This document shows, piece after piece, positions 16,678 through 25,619 of a stretch of 64,000 bases of DNA; the stretch's first letter is position 1; each line of letters begins with the position of its first letter. Source of the DNA: Rhodococcus sp. NBC_00297 (GTDB lineage: Bacteria > Actinomycetota > Actinomycetes > Mycobacteriales > Mycobacteriaceae). The notes below the pieces were generated by a model. It did not search any database, was not told where the DNA came from, and saw only the letters and a program-made list of their open reading frames with translations. The translations under genes and the position numbers were made by a program. The DNA is taken from positions 806,001 to 870,000 of the forward strand of contig NZ_CP108041.1 of NCBI RefSeq assembly GCF_036173065.1, given 5' to 3'.

Positions 16678-17652
16678 TCAGGAGATGCCGACGATGTCCT
16701 TCGCCAGCGCTGCCAGACGAGTCTGCGCGGCGGAGACCACCGAGTGGCGGTTCTTGTTGCGCTCCTCGTAGGCGACCACGGTGCGCAGATCTGCCGGATC
16801 GGTCAGTTCCTTGATCTCGGCGACTGCTGCGGCGACGTTCAGACCGTCGTAGTCGGCGATGGGAAGTTCGTGCTCCTCGAGCGTCCCGCCGGCCGCACGG
16901 GTGCGGTGGATCGCGTCGGCGACACCGGTCGCGCCGCCGTCACGAGTGACCTCCTCGGCCGTCTCGAGTGCCGCGTCGCGGCTCGCGGTGACAGTGTCGA
17001 CGGCCAGTTCGGTCGCGCGCTGGCCGCGGCCGATGAGGGTGGACACCTTCGCGGGAACGTCCTTCGCCGTGCCGACGACGCGGTCGACACCTCGCGACGA
17101 CCAGGTGACCGGCGTGTTGATGAGACGCACGGCAGCACCGGTGGCGGCCTGGATCGGCGTGCGACGCAGTGCGGCCGGTCCACCGAGGGCATCCTCGGCG
17201 AGGACGGTGGTGAGCCACTCGACGGTCGCCGTGTGGGCGGTCACGAGATCGTCTGCGAGCGACACGACGCTCGGCGCGGACGCGGTCGTGGCGAGAGCCT
17301 TGACGTAACGGGCGCGGTCGAGCAGCTGGTGCTCCAGCGCGAGATCGCCGAGAAGGGCCTCGTCGAACGGCTGCGCCTGCTCGCCGATGGCCTTGAGCAG
17401 CGCGGTGAGGCGCCCGACGACGGGTGCGACGACGCCGGGGAAGCCGCCGAGTTCGCGAATGGCGGCATCGATGCGAGCAGCGCGATCGCGTCCGTTCGAC
17501 GCGTTCTGCAGCAGTTCCTCGCGGACAGCTTCCGTCCGAGCCTGTGCGACGCGGGTCTCGGCCACCTGAACCTCGGTGTTGGTGAGCGCGAGCAGAGCGC
17601 GAAGCTGGGCGACGAGCGTCGCCCGTTCGGTGTGTGCGGTGGTGCTGACCAT
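16678..17652 (-). CDS. Ferritin-like domain protein, stress-associated
   Basis: A 324-residue, largely helical protein. The N-terminal 170 residues are long amphipathic helices (TLVAQLRALLALTNTEVQVAETRV) of ferritin-like character. A middle stretch (VRLINTPVTWSSRGVDRVVG) joins a C-terminal motif, LPIADYDGLNVAAAVAEIK, then DLRTVVAYEERNKNRHSVV; such a motif recurs in actinobacterial envelope and lipid-associated proteins. No clear di-iron ligand set is visible, so an iron role is not established. A stress-type promoter lies upstream and a terminator after the stop. Function unknown. Confidence 0.6.
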   Translation of the reverse strand: MVSTTAHTERATLVAQLRALLALTNTEVQVAETRVAQARTEAVREELLQNASNGRDRAARIDAAIRELGGFPGVVAPVVGRLTALLKAIGEQAQPFDEALLGDLALEHQLLDRARYVKALATTASAPSVVSLADDLVTAHTATVEWLTTVLAEDALGGPAALRRTPIQAATGAAVRLINTPVTWSSRGVDRVVGTAKDVPAKVSTLIGRGQRATELAVDTVTASRDAALETAEEVTRDGGATGVADAIHRTRAAGGTLEEHELPIADYDGLNVAAAVAEIKELTDPADLRTVVAYEERNKNRHSVVSAAQTRLAALAKDIVGIS

Positions 17653-17738
17653 GTGATGTGCCCCCTGTGATGGAAGTTGAGTCTCGGTGCAAGAGCAGCC
17701 GGAACGACCGCTCCGTGTCATTCGGTGACAGATCGTGG

Positions 17739-17764
17739 TTACCCGCCGGTACAACGGGGAAAAC
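17739..17764 (-). promoter_or_regulatory. SigB/SigF-type promoter for the ferritin-like gene
   Basis: Read leftward: GTTT (17764-17761), 16 bases, GGGTAA (17744-17739), giving a leader of about 80 bases to the ATG at 17652. Confidence 0.65.
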
Positions 17765-17806
17765 GCAGTGTGACGAGGCACATTCCCCGCGATCGAAGGA
17801 GTTCTC

Positions 17807-18061
17807 ATGGCCGACGAACTGGACGAGACGATGCTCGACTCCGTGCAGGAGAAGATCGACGAGGCCAAGCAGGCGGCGGGAGACATCCCCGAGCGGCGTG
17901 AGGGCGGGCCGGATCAGGACGATCTCCACGATTCCTCCGACGGTGCCGCCGAACAGACCGGCGACGCGGCGGAGGCGACACTCGACGAGTTCCGCAACGC
18001 CGACGGTGACCGTGACGAGGGCATGACCGAGGGCGGCGGCGGAGGTCAGGGCGCCGCCTGA
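17807..18061 (+). CDS. Small acidic hydrophilic protein, unknown function
   Basis: An 84-residue protein, very rich in Asp, Glu and Gly, starting MADELDETMLDSVQEKIDEA and ending in a Gly-rich GGGGGQGAA tail. It is probably disordered apart from one N-terminal helix. The AxEKIDEAKQAAGDI segment recalls small stress proteins of the CsbD kind, but it is not a confident match. AAGGAG lies eight bases before the ATG. It is divergent from the ferritin-like gene and followed by a strong hairpin. A stress role is inferred from location only. Confidence 0.65.
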   Translation: MADELDETMLDSVQEKIDEAKQAAGDIPERREGGPDQDDLHDSSDGAAEQTGDAAEATLDEFRNADGDRDEGMTEGGGGGQGAA

Positions 18062-18124
18062 GTGGGCTGAGCGATCCGTCTCATCACGTCGGCGACCAGT
18101 CCGCTCCGCGATGCGTCGACGGTC

Positions 18125-18165
18125 TGTGTGCAGAGATCCGCGTTCACCGCGGATCTCTGCACACA
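18125..18165. terminator. Hairpin terminator between convergent genes
   Basis: A perfect 18-bp stem with a 5-base loop. The arms are TGTGTGCAGAGATCCGCG (18125-18142) and its complement (18148-18165). It lies between the small acidic protein gene and the leftward NUDIX gene. Confidence 0.8.
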
Positions 18166-18191
18166 GGTTCTCCGCCCGCGCGACGTGCGCC

Positions 18192-18659
18192 TCAGAGCTG
18201 CTTGAGGTGGCGGTCGAGGGCGTCGAGTAGCGGAACCTGCCCGCTCAGCAGCCGACGCCGCGCGGACTTCCGGTCACACCACTCCACGCGGTCGACCTCG
18301 GGAAACACCAGCCGTCGCCCCGACCTGGGTGGCCACTCCATCTCCACACTGTTGCTCACGGCGGTCGAGGGGTCGAGTTCGCCGCGCACGGCGAACGCAC
18401 GAACCGACTTGGCTCTGGACTGCGCGACCGTGCCGAGATCGATCCAGTCCCCGTCGGGCACCGGGGACCCGAGTTCCTCCGCGAACTCTCTGGCCGCCGT
18501 TGTGCGCGCATCCTCGGTGTCGGCGTCGTACTCGCCCTTCGGTATGGACCAGGCGCCGGCGTCCTTGCGCGCCCAGAAGGGTCCGCCGGGATGAGCCAGC
18601 AGCACCTCCAGCTCGCCCCCACCCCCGCGGAACAGCAGCACACCGGCACTCGTCCTCAT
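18192..18659 (-). CDS. NUDIX hydrolase
   Basis: A 155-residue NUDIX protein that should hydrolyse a nucleoside diphosphate-linked substrate. The Nudix box reads [29 protein letters not shown], with the REFAEE core intact. An SAGVLLFR start and the SIPKG lead-in are typical of the MutT/diadenosine polyphosphate group. The start at 18659 is chosen because the domain begins there; upstream codons would run into the catalase promoter. It is divergent from katA. Confidence 0.88.
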   Translation of the reverse strand: MRTSAGVLLFRGGGGELEVLLAHPGGPFWARKDAGAWSIPKGEYDADTEDARTTAAREFAEELGSPVPDGDWIDLGTVAQSRAKSVRAFAVRGELDPSTAVSNSVEMEWPPRSGRRLVFPEVDRVEWCDRKSARRRLLSGQVPLLDALDRHLKQL

Positions 18660-18680
18660 TCCGGGATTCTGTCCGATCAC

Positions 18681-18705
18681 GTTTTCTCGCGATCGTGTCG
18701 GGTAC
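18681..18705 (+). promoter_or_regulatory. SigB/SigF-type promoter for the heme catalase
   Basis: GTTT (18681-18684), 15 bases, GGGTAC (18700-18705), giving a leader of about 45 bases to the ATG at 18758. Confidence 0.65.
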
Positions 18706-18757
18706 GCGGTCCGCTGCACGAAGCCTCCGTTCCACAGAGCAGTCAAGGAGCCGACAC

Positions 18758-20416
18758 ATGACAGACGTCGCGTCGCAAGGGTCGACACCGGCAGACGACC
18801 GGGACATCCTCACCAATCGTCAAGGGCATCCCGTCTACGACAACCAGAACCAGCGCACCGTGGGCTCACGCGGTCCGGCCACCCTCGAGAACTACCAGTT
18901 CCTCGAGAAGGTCAGCCATTTCGATCGCGAGCGCATCCCGGAGCGCGTCGTCCACGCCCGCGGAGCCGTCGCCTACGGCTATTTCGAGGCCACCGGGAAG
19001 TGGGGCGACGAACCCATCGAGCGGTACACCCGCGCGAAGCTGTTCGCCGAGGCCGGCAAGCGCACGGACCTCGCCGTCAGGTTCTCGACGGTGATCGGCG
19101 GGCGCGATTCGTCCGAGGCCGCGCGTGACCCCCGCGGCTTCGCGATCAAGTTCTACACCGAGGACGGCAACTGGGACCTCGTCGGGAACAACCTGGGCGT
19201 CTTCTTCATCCGTGACGCCATCAAGTTCCCCGACGTCATCCACTCGCTCAAGCCGGATCCGGTGACGTTCCGGCAGGAGCCCGCGCGCATCTTCGACTTC
19301 ATGTCGCAGACGCCCGAGGCGACCCACATGCTCGTGAACCTGTTCTCCCCCCGCGGGATTCCGGCCAATTACCGGACGCAGCAGGGTTTCGGAGTGAACA
19401 CCTACAAGTGGGTCGACGCCGAGGGCGAGACTCACCTGGTGAAGTACCACTGGATCCCGAAGGCGGGAGTCGCGTCGCTCACCGAGGCGGACGCCGCCGC
19501 GATCCAGGCGAACGATCTGGGCCATGCGAGCAAGGATCTGTACGAGCACATCGAGCGCGGCGACTTCCCCGAATGGGAACTGCGCGTGCAGGTGATGAGC
19601 GACGACGAGCATCCCGAGCTGAACTTCGACCCGCTCGACGACACGAAGGTGTGGCCGGAGAACGAGTTCCCGCCGAAGGTGGTGGGCCGCATGGTGCTGG
19701 ACCGCAACGTCTCGAACCACTTTGCCGAGAACGAGCAGATCTCGTTCGGCACCGGTGTGCTCGTCGACGGCCTGGACTTCTCCGACGACAAGATGCTGGT
19801 CGGCCGGACCTTCTCGTACTCGGACACCCAGCGCTACCGCGTGGGGCCGAACTACCTGCAGCTGCCCGTCAACCAGGCGAAGAACGCGCGGGTGTCCACG
19901 AACCAGCAGGGCGGCCAGATGCAGTACTCGGTGGACAACACCGGCAGCAATCCGCACGTGAACTACGAGCCCTCCATCACGGGCGGTCTCCGTGAGGCCG
20001 AGTACCCGACGCACGACGAGCAGGGTCCGGAGATCCACGGCCGCCTCACCCGCAAGCGGATCGATCGCACCAACGACTACGAGCAGGCCGGTCAGCGGTA
20101 CCAGCTGATGGACCAGTGGGAGAAGGACGACCTCGTGGCGAATCTCGTCGCGAACATCTCGGAGGCGACGCGCGAGGTGCAGGAGCGGATGGTCTGGCAC
20201 TTCTTCATGGCCGACGACGAACTCGGCGCCCGCGTGGGAGAGGGGCTGGGCATGTCGGCCGACGACGTCCGCGGACTCGAACCGCTCGCATCGCAGACCC
20301 TGTCGGAGGAGGAGGACCGGCGGCGCGCGAATCTCGGGAAGAACGGCCCCCGCGATGTCGCCGACCTGCAGATGACGCACTGCGTCCCGAACGAACGCGC
20401 GACGACTGCCGGATGA
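18758..20416 (+). CDS. katA: Monofunctional heme catalase
   Basis: A 552-residue catalase that dismutates hydrogen peroxide. It has the proximal and distal signatures: [20 protein letters not shown] with the distal His, [39 protein letters not shown] with the catalytic Asn, and [21 protein letters not shown] with the heme-ligating Tyr. Length and C-terminal tail fit the small-subunit clade. AAGGAG precedes the ATG. A stress-type promoter lies upstream. A manganese catalase is convergent to it 250 bases downstream, so two unrelated catalases sit side by side. Confidence 0.96.
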   Translation: MTDVASQGSTPADDRDILTNRQGHPVYDNQNQRTVGSRGPATLENYQFLEKVSHFDRERIPERVVHARGAVAYGYFEATGKWGDEPIERYTRAKLFAEAGKRTDLAVRFSTVIGGRDSSEAARDPRGFAIKFYTEDGNWDLVGNNLGVFFIRDAIKFPDVIHSLKPDPVTFRQEPARIFDFMSQTPEATHMLVNLFSPRGIPANYRTQQGFGVNTYKWVDAEGETHLVKYHWIPKAGVASLTEADAAAIQANDLGHASKDLYEHIERGDFPEWELRVQVMSDDEHPELNFDPLDDTKVWPENEFPPKVVGRMVLDRNVSNHFAENEQISFGTGVLVDGLDFSDDKMLVGRTFSYSDTQRYRVGPNYLQLPVNQAKNARVSTNQQGGQMQYSVDNTGSNPHVNYEPSITGGLREAEYPTHDEQGPEIHGRLTRKRIDRTNDYEQAGQRYQLMDQWEKDDLVANLVANISEATREVQERMVWHFFMADDELGARVGEGLGMSADDVRGLEPLASQTLSEEEDRRRANLGKNGPRDVADLQMTHCVPNERATTAG

Positions 20417-20616
20417 CGTCGTCATGACGCAGGTGTGGACAGCGTCACTCCGCGGGGTTATCGTCGGAGACGCAAGCCGAACAGGTCGTAGGACGAACTC
20501 GAGGCAGGTGGTGCGTATCAACACGGTGACGACGAGACACGTGTTCATTCCGACGCGAGGACGATCACGCGGAGCCTGTTCTCCGGATCGACTCGCACCA
20601 TCCACATCAACCTGAC
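20417..20616. other. Intergenic spacer after katA
   Basis: About 200 bases with no convincing gene. A 63-codon rightward frame at 20424-20615 has unnatural composition and no ribosome site. The terminator follows directly. Confidence 0.6.
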
Positions 20617-20650
20617 AGAACCCCGGCGCCGTTATCGGCGCCGGGGTTCT
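20617..20650. terminator. Hairpin terminator between the two catalase genes
   Basis: A perfect 14-bp stem: AGAACCCCGGCGCC (20617-20630), loop GTTATC, and the complement ending GGGGTTCT at 20650. It is placed to stop transcripts from both convergent catalase genes. Confidence 0.85.
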
Positions 20651-20670
20651 TCGTCGTTCGGGTCGGCCGA

Positions 20671-21582
20671 TCAGCCGGCGTTGGGGTCCAACGTCTCCTT
20701 GATCTTGCCCATGACGCCCTTCTCCGTGCCGAGAGCCGCGTTCGACGGTTCGCCGAGTCCGCCGTCGTAGGTGGCGTAGAGCTTCGGGTCCGGCGGCGGT
20801 CCACTCTGCTTGTTGCCCAGCGGCTGCGGATCGGCGAGGAACCTGTTCTCGTGGCGGCCGTCGGGTGCGGTGCCGTGCGCCCACCGGCCCTTGTCGGACT
20901 CGGTGCCGTCCGACAGATGCCACAGCGTGCTCGCGTGCTCGTCGTACTCCTCGTCGAACAGGTCGTTCGGCGCCACCACACCCTCCAGACCGTCCGCCTG
21001 CAGCTCCTCGATGGCCGCGAGCCACATGTTCTGGTGATACGTGTCGCGGGCGAGGTTGAACTTGAGCATGTTCTTGACACCGGGATCGTCGGTCATGTGC
21101 CACAGGCGTGCGGTCTGCACGCGGCCCTGCGCCTCCGCCGCGACGTTGGCGCGGAAGTCCGCCAGCAGGTTGCCGCTGGCGACGATGAAGCGCCCGTTCC
21201 ACGGGACACCGTTGCTGTCGGCGAGGGTGGGTCCGCCACCGGACACGATGGCCTGCTGCGGATCCATCCCGCCCAGCACCGCGGCGACGACGGGATCGGC
21301 GGCAGCGTTCTTGGTGGACTCGGTGGCCGGTGCGCCCTCGAGGAGCCGCGCGACCATGGTCGCGATCATCTCCACGTGACCGATCTCCTCGGTCGCGATG
21401 TCCATGATGAGGTCCTTGTACTTGCCTTTCATGCGACAGTTCCATCCCTGGAACAGGTACTGCATCGTGACGGTCATCTCGCCGTACGCGCCGCCGATCA
21501 ACTCTTGCAGCTTGCGGGCGTAGACGGGATCCGGCTTCTCCGGCTTCACGTCGAACTGGAGGTGGTCGGTATGACGGAACAT
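20671..21582 (-). CDS. Manganese catalase
   Basis: A 303-residue non-heme dimanganese catalase. The di-metal ligands are in place: Glu35 (GGAYGEMTV), Glu66 and His69 (TEEIGHVE), then the later pair AAEAQGRVQTARLW and NLARDTYHQNMW. Numbering of the first three matches the known Lactobacillus enzyme. The tail is a polar C-terminal extension (TEKGVMGKIKETLDPNAG). A stress-type promoter lies upstream with a leader of about 40 bases. Paired with the heme catalase it suggests layered peroxide defence. Confidence 0.95.
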   Translation of the reverse strand: MFRHTDHLQFDVKPEKPDPVYARKLQELIGGAYGEMTVTMQYLFQGWNCRMKGKYKDLIMDIATEEIGHVEMIATMVARLLEGAPATESTKNAAADPVVAAVLGGMDPQQAIVSGGGPTLADSNGVPWNGRFIVASGNLLADFRANVAAEAQGRVQTARLWHMTDDPGVKNMLKFNLARDTYHQNMWLAAIEELQADGLEGVVAPNDLFDEEYDEHASTLWHLSDGTESDKGRWAHGTAPDGRHENRFLADPQPLGNKQSGPPPDPKLYATYDGGLGEPSNAALGTEKGVMGKIKETLDPNAG

Positions 21583-21628
21583 GAAGGCTCCTGACAGTGC
21601 TCGGGGTCGTGCTCTTGTCGCGCCCCGG

Positions 21629-21653
21629 CTACCCGGAGGCGGACCCGACAAAC
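21629..21653 (-). promoter_or_regulatory. SigB/SigF-type promoter for the manganese catalase
   Basis: Read leftward: GTTT (21653-21650), 15 bases, GGGTAG (21634-21629), about 45 bases before the ATG at 21582. Confidence 0.7.
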
Positions 21654-21713
21654 GACCCGGATCGCCGGGTCGTGCGCGTGGGTAACGGCCCCGCGAACGG
21701 GTAACCCGGTGCG

Positions 21714-23060
21714 ATGAGCACTGACCTGAACGACCCTGCGGCACCGAGCGACTCCCCCGGTCTGCGTCGCGCCGTCACCGGCAAACTCCTGTTCGTCTTC
21801 ATCCTGGGTGATGTTCTCGGAGCGGGCATCTACGCACTCGTGGGCGAGATCGCCGGCGAGGTCGGCGGTGCCGTGTGGGTGCCGCTGCTGGTGGCACTCG
21901 CGATGGCCATGCTCACCGCGGCCTCGTACGCCGAGCTGGTGACCAAGTACCCGCGTGCAGGTGGTGCCGCCGTGTTCGCCGAGCGAGCCTTCGGACGGCC
22001 GGTGGTCTCGTTCCTCGTCGGGTTCTCGATGCTGGCGGCGGGTGTGACGAGCGCGGCCGGGCTGTCCGTCGCCTTCGCCGGTGACTATCTGGGCGCCTTC
22101 CTCGACGTCCCGACGGTTCCTGCCGCGCTGGTGTTCCTCGCCGTCGTCGCTCTCCTGAACGCGCGTGGCATCAAGGAGTCGATGCGGGCGAACGTGGTCA
22201 TGACCGTCGTCGAGGTCAGCGGACTCGTCCTCGTCGTCGTCCTCGCCTGCATCGTGCTCGGTCGCGGCGACGGCGATCTCGGCCGCACCCTCGAGTTCAC
22301 CGATGCCGTGAACCCTGCCGTGGCGGTCCTCGCGGCGGCGCTGCTCGCCTTCTACTCGTTCGTGGGGTTCGAGACCTCGGCCAACATGGCGGAGGAGGTC
22401 CGGGACGTGCACCGCGTCTACCCTCGCGCGCTCTTCCTCTCGCTGGCGACGGCCGGTGCGGTCTACGTCGCGGTCGGACTCGCGGTGAGCGCGGTGGTGC
22501 CCGCGAGCGACCTCGCGGACACCTCGGCGCCCCTGCTCGCCGTCGTCTCGGCGGCCGACGTCGGTGTCCCCGACAGGCTCTTCGGACTCGTGGCGTTGAT
22601 CGCCGTGGCCAACGGCGCCCTGCTGACCATGATCATGGCCAGCCGACTCACCTACGGGATGGCCGGACAGCGACTACTGCCCGCCGTCGCGGGCCGGGTG
22701 TTGCCACGTCGGCAGACTCCCTGGGTGGCCATCGTCGCGACCACGGTGGTGGCGATGATTCTCGCGGCCACCGGGACCGTCGCAGCGCTCGCGGAGACCG
22801 TCGTCCTGCTGCTCCTGATCGTGTTCGTCAGCACCAACCTCGCCGTGCTGGTGCTGCGCAAGGACCAGGTGGACCACCCGCACTTCCGCACCCCGGTGAT
22901 CCTTCCGGTGCTCGCTCTGATCAGCTGCGGCGTGCTCGCGACGCAGCAGACCGCGCAGACGTGGCTGCGTGCCGGCGTGCTGCTCCTGGTCGGCGGCGTG
23001 CTCTACGCGGCGATGCGGTGGACACGGAGTTTGAGAAGTCCCGAAATCGTCAACACGTGA
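21714..23060 (+). CDS. APC-family amino acid permease
   Basis: A 448-residue inner-membrane transporter with about 12 hydrophobic segments. The first helix has the APC substrate loop (FILGDVLGAGIYALVGEIAG), followed by AELVTKYPRAGGAAVFAERAFG and AFYSFVGFETSANMAEEVRDVHRVYPRAL, all typical of the amino acid/polyamine/cationic amino acid transporter group. The substrate cannot be fixed. It is divergent from the manganese catalase gene; two GGGTAA hexamers at 21680 and 21699 precede it but lack a GTTT at the right distance. Confidence 0.88.
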   Translation: MSTDLNDPAAPSDSPGLRRAVTGKLLFVFILGDVLGAGIYALVGEIAGEVGGAVWVPLLVALAMAMLTAASYAELVTKYPRAGGAAVFAERAFGRPVVSFLVGFSMLAAGVTSAAGLSVAFAGDYLGAFLDVPTVPAALVFLAVVALLNARGIKESMRANVVMTVVEVSGLVLVVVLACIVLGRGDGDLGRTLEFTDAVNPAVAVLAAALLAFYSFVGFETSANMAEEVRDVHRVYPRALFLSLATAGAVYVAVGLAVSAVVPASDLADTSAPLLAVVSAADVGVPDRLFGLVALIAVANGALLTMIMASRLTYGMAGQRLLPAVAGRVLPRRQTPWVAIVATTVVAMILAATGTVAALAETVVLLLLIVFVSTNLAVLVLRKDQVDHPHFRTPVILPVLALISCGVLATQQTAQTWLRAGVLLLVGGVLYAAMRWTRSLRSPEIVNT

Positions 23061-23144
23061 CCTGTCTCCTGTAGAACGGGGACGTTCGATGTGTGTCCGA
23101 CGCCGGAATTCCGGCGTCCGGTCGTGACGACTGAAAGGTAGACG

Positions 23145-23402
23145 ATGGCTATCAACGACGACGACATCACCACTTCCGGAGCAGCGGGCGGCGAAGGCCC
23201 CGCCGACGGCGGCTCCAACCCGAACGGTCACGACGGCGGCGCCGACGGCACCGCGTCCAGCACGGAGGGCCCCGCCGACGGCGGCTCGAACCCGGGTGGA
23301 CACGACGGCGGCGCGGACGGCTCCGCGGCCAGCGGCGAGGGCCCGGCCGACGGCGGCTCGAACCCCGACGGCCACGACGGCGGTGCGGACGGTACGGCTT
23401 GA
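23145..23402 (+). CDS. Three-repeat Gly/Asp/His-rich peptide, candidate modified precursor
   Basis: An 85-residue peptide with a leader-like start, MAINDDDITTSGAAGG, then three repeats: residues 17-40, 41-64 and 65-85. Each reads EGPADGGSNPxGHDGGADG followed by a short Thr/Ser/Ala linker; the exact 24-residue period is kept and only the residue after NP varies (Asn, Gly, Asp). There is no signal peptide, membrane segment or cysteine. AAGG lies about ten bases before the ATG. The stop overlaps the TTG start of the oxygenase gene, so the enzyme is translated through coupling to the peptide. I infer a modified peptide substrate; no known function. Confidence 0.75.
   Translation: MAINDDDITTSGAAGGEGPADGGSNPNGHDGGADGTASSTEGPADGGSNPGGHDGGADGSAASGEGPADGGSNPDGHDGGADGTA
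23193..23399 (+). repeat. Three in-frame 72-bp direct repeats
   Basis: Units begin at 23193, 23265 and 23337, the last shortened to 63 bases. The encoded protein repeats are nearly identical while several codons differ at third positions, so the protein period looks selected rather than freshly duplicated. Confidence 0.85.
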
Positions 23403-24658
23403 GCCGACCGACCGATGACGAGCGCGGACCGGGAGACCGGTCCGCGCTGCGTCGTCTTCTGAGCATCGATCCCCGCGCCTTCGCCGAGGACCACTGGGGA
23501 CGCGCGCCGCTCCTGACGCGTGCGGCCGACCTTCCCGCTCCGTTCACCGATCTGCTGTCGACGGACGCCGTCGACGAGCTGGTGTCCGAACGCGGCGTGC
23601 GCACACCCTTCGCCCGGATGGCCAGGAACGGCGCGCTGACCGACCGCGGGCAGTTCACCGATTCGGGTGGCTTCGGGGCCGAGGTGACCGATCAGCTCGA
23701 CTCCGCCGGAATCCTGGCGGCCTTCGCGGACGGCCACACCCTGGTCCTGCAGGGACTCCATCGACTGTGGCCTCCCCTCATCCACTTCACCGGCGACCTG
23801 GTTGCCGATCTCGGCCACCCGGTGCAGGTCAACTCGTACATCACCCCCGCGTCGTCGCGCGGATTCGATCCCCACTACGACGTGCACGACGTCTTCGTCC
23901 TCCAGATCGCCGGCGAGAAGCGGTGGATCCTGCACCCCCCGGTGCACGAGCACCCGCTGTCGAACCAGCCGTGGTCGGACCGCAGGGACGCCGTCGCCGC
24001 CATGGCGCGCACGGACCCTACCCTCGACGTCGTTCTGCGCGAGGGTGATTCGCTGTACGTTCCGAGGGGCTGGATCCATTCCGCCGAGGCCCTGGGTGAC
24101 ACCTCGATCCATCTGACCGTCGGAATGTCGGCCTTCACCCGGTACGACCTCCTGCATCACGTGCTGGGGACCCTCGCGGACGACGCGAGCTTCCGGGCCC
24201 CGCTGCCCGTGGGGCTCGATCTGACCGATCCGGACGCCGTCGTACCGCACGTGCGCGCGCTGATCGCAGATCTGACCGCGACCCTCGCCGACACCGACGG
24301 CCGCGACGGTCGAGCGCGGACGGCGGCAGAGCGTGTCGGCCGTCGCTTCGTCGAGGTCACGCGGCCGGCCCCGGTGCGTCCTCTCGAGACCGTGCGCACG
24401 ATGGCCGGCCTGTCCGCGGCCACCGTGGTGACGTGGCGATCCGGGCTCGCCGCGCGGGTGACGCAGTCGCCCGAGTCGGTCGCCGTGACGACGCGGACCA
24501 AGACGATCACGCTGCCCTCGATCGCGGCGGACGCCGTTCGGCAGCTGCACAGCGGGAAAGACTGCGCGGTCGGCGACCTCACGGGTCTCGACGATCAGGA
24601 CGCGATCGTCGTGGTGCGTCGCCTGCTCCGCGAGGGTCTCGTCGTAGCCCGATCGTGA
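23399..24658 (+). CDS. JmjC/cupin (ROX-like) Fe(II)/2-oxoglutarate oxygenase
   Basis: A 419-residue protein of the cupin_4/JmjC group that includes ribosomal oxygenases such as YcfD (ROXA) and human MINA53, which hydroxylate Arg or His side chains in proteins. WGRAPLLTR near the N terminus is characteristic. The metal triad is visible as HYD (FDPHYDVHDVFVLQ) and a distal His in LYVPRGWIHSAEA. The winged-helix-like C-terminal region follows. The start is TTG 23399, overlapping the repeat-peptide stop by four bases. The neighbour's His/Asp/Asn-rich repeats are the obvious candidate substrate (inference). Confidence 0.88.
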   Translation: MSRPTDDERGPGDRSALRRLLSIDPRAFAEDHWGRAPLLTRAADLPAPFTDLLSTDAVDELVSERGVRTPFARMARNGALTDRGQFTDSGGFGAEVTDQLDSAGILAAFADGHTLVLQGLHRLWPPLIHFTGDLVADLGHPVQVNSYITPASSRGFDPHYDVHDVFVLQIAGEKRWILHPPVHEHPLSNQPWSDRRDAVAAMARTDPTLDVVLREGDSLYVPRGWIHSAEALGDTSIHLTVGMSAFTRYDLLHHVLGTLADDASFRAPLPVGLDLTDPDAVVPHVRALIADLTATLADTDGRDGRARTAAERVGRRFVEVTRPAPVRPLETVRTMAGLSAATVVTWRSGLAARVTQSPESVAVTTRTKTITLPSIAADAVRQLHSGKDCAVGDLTGLDDQDAIVVVRRLLREGLVVARS

Positions 24659-25569
24659 CGACGCCGGTGTGCACCAGCGCGGCGTGGCGCCCGTGCAGCG
24701 ACAATGCTCGTGATCGGGGAGACACGTTGGCGGGAAGCGGTTCTCGCGGAGAACGATGGTTCCTCGTCGAGGTCGCGGGAAGTTGGGGCCCGTCGGCGTT
24801 CCTCGATTCCCCGTCCGTCCTCGATCCCGTACTGGGTGGAGCGCTGGTGCGCCGCATCGAGAGTGCCGGGTTCCGCCCCCTCGCCGTCCGGGAGCCCGGC
24901 CGTCGCCGAGGCCGCGGCCGGTGGCGGTGGGCGTCGGTGGACGCACGGCCGGGGCACGAGAGCGTGCACCGGGGCGAGGTGTCCGACGCGGCCGAACTGC
25001 TCGACGTCCCGCTCGACGGATCGTCGGGTACCGCGTCGACGGAGACCATCGTGGCCGTGTGCACCCACGGCAGGCACGACCGCTGTTGCGCCGTCCGCGG
25101 TCGCACGATCCTCGCCCCGGCCGTGTCGGCGTACCCCGGCGAGGTGTGGGAGTGCTCGCACCTCGGTGGCGACCGGTTCGCCGGCACGATGATCGTCCTG
25201 CCGCACGGTCTCTACTACGGCAACGTCGACGACGCGGACGTCGTCCGCATCCTGCGCCGCCACCACGACGGACTCGTCACCCCGGAGTTCCTGCGCGGCC
25301 GCAGTGCGCTCTCGGGGGCCGTGCAGGTGGCCCAGCACGCCGCACGAACCGTCCTGCAGGACTTCGCCATCGACACCCTGCATCCCCTGTCGGAGGCTCC
25401 CGGCCCGGACGGTCGGCGACACGTCCTCCTCGACCACCACGGGGACACCGTCGAGGTGGTCCTCCAGGAGTCTCGGTCGGCGCCGATCCTCACCACGTGC
25501 CACGCCCGCGTCGCCGGGCCGGTGCGCACCCACGAGGTGGTGTCCGTCCGCCCGTCTCGGCCCCGCTGA
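24655..25569 (+). CDS. Sucrase/ferredoxin-like (Suc_Fer) thioredoxin-fold protein
   Basis: A 304-residue protein with the Suc_Fer-like signature: VCTHGRHDRCCAVRGR supplies Cys residues, VWECSHLGGDRFAGTMIVLPHG supplies Cys and His. Proteins of this family such as yeast Apd1 bind a [2Fe-2S] cluster through Cys and His. The GTG start overlaps the oxygenase stop (GTGA), making a tight three-gene unit. A job as electron donor or iron-reducing partner for the oxygenase is an inference; an unrelated redox function is equally open. Confidence 0.8.
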   Translation: MTTPVCTSAAWRPCSDNARDRGDTLAGSGSRGERWFLVEVAGSWGPSAFLDSPSVLDPVLGGALVRRIESAGFRPLAVREPGRRRGRGRWRWASVDARPGHESVHRGEVSDAAELLDVPLDGSSGTASTETIVAVCTHGRHDRCCAVRGRTILAPAVSAYPGEVWECSHLGGDRFAGTMIVLPHGLYYGNVDDADVVRILRRHHDGLVTPEFLRGRSALSGAVQVAQHAARTVLQDFAIDTLHPLSEAPGPDGRRHVLLDHHGDTVEVVLQESRSAPILTTCHARVAGPVRTHEVVSVRPSRPR

Positions 25570-25619
25570 GCGACCACTACTCTGGACCGGAGGCCGGTCG
25601 TACATCCGGAAGGACACGT

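Noticed and set aside
20424-20615. A 63-codon frame between the catalase genes
   Set aside because: No ribosome site, low-complexity Arg/Thr/Ser composition and it runs up to the terminator hairpin.
21680-21704. Two GGGTAA hexamers before the APC permease
   Set aside because: No GTTT at 15-17 bases upstream of either; they may be chance.
23193-23399. The 72-bp repeats as a CRISPR or non-coding array
   Set aside because: They are contiguous, in frame, without spacers, and codon changes keep the protein sequence.
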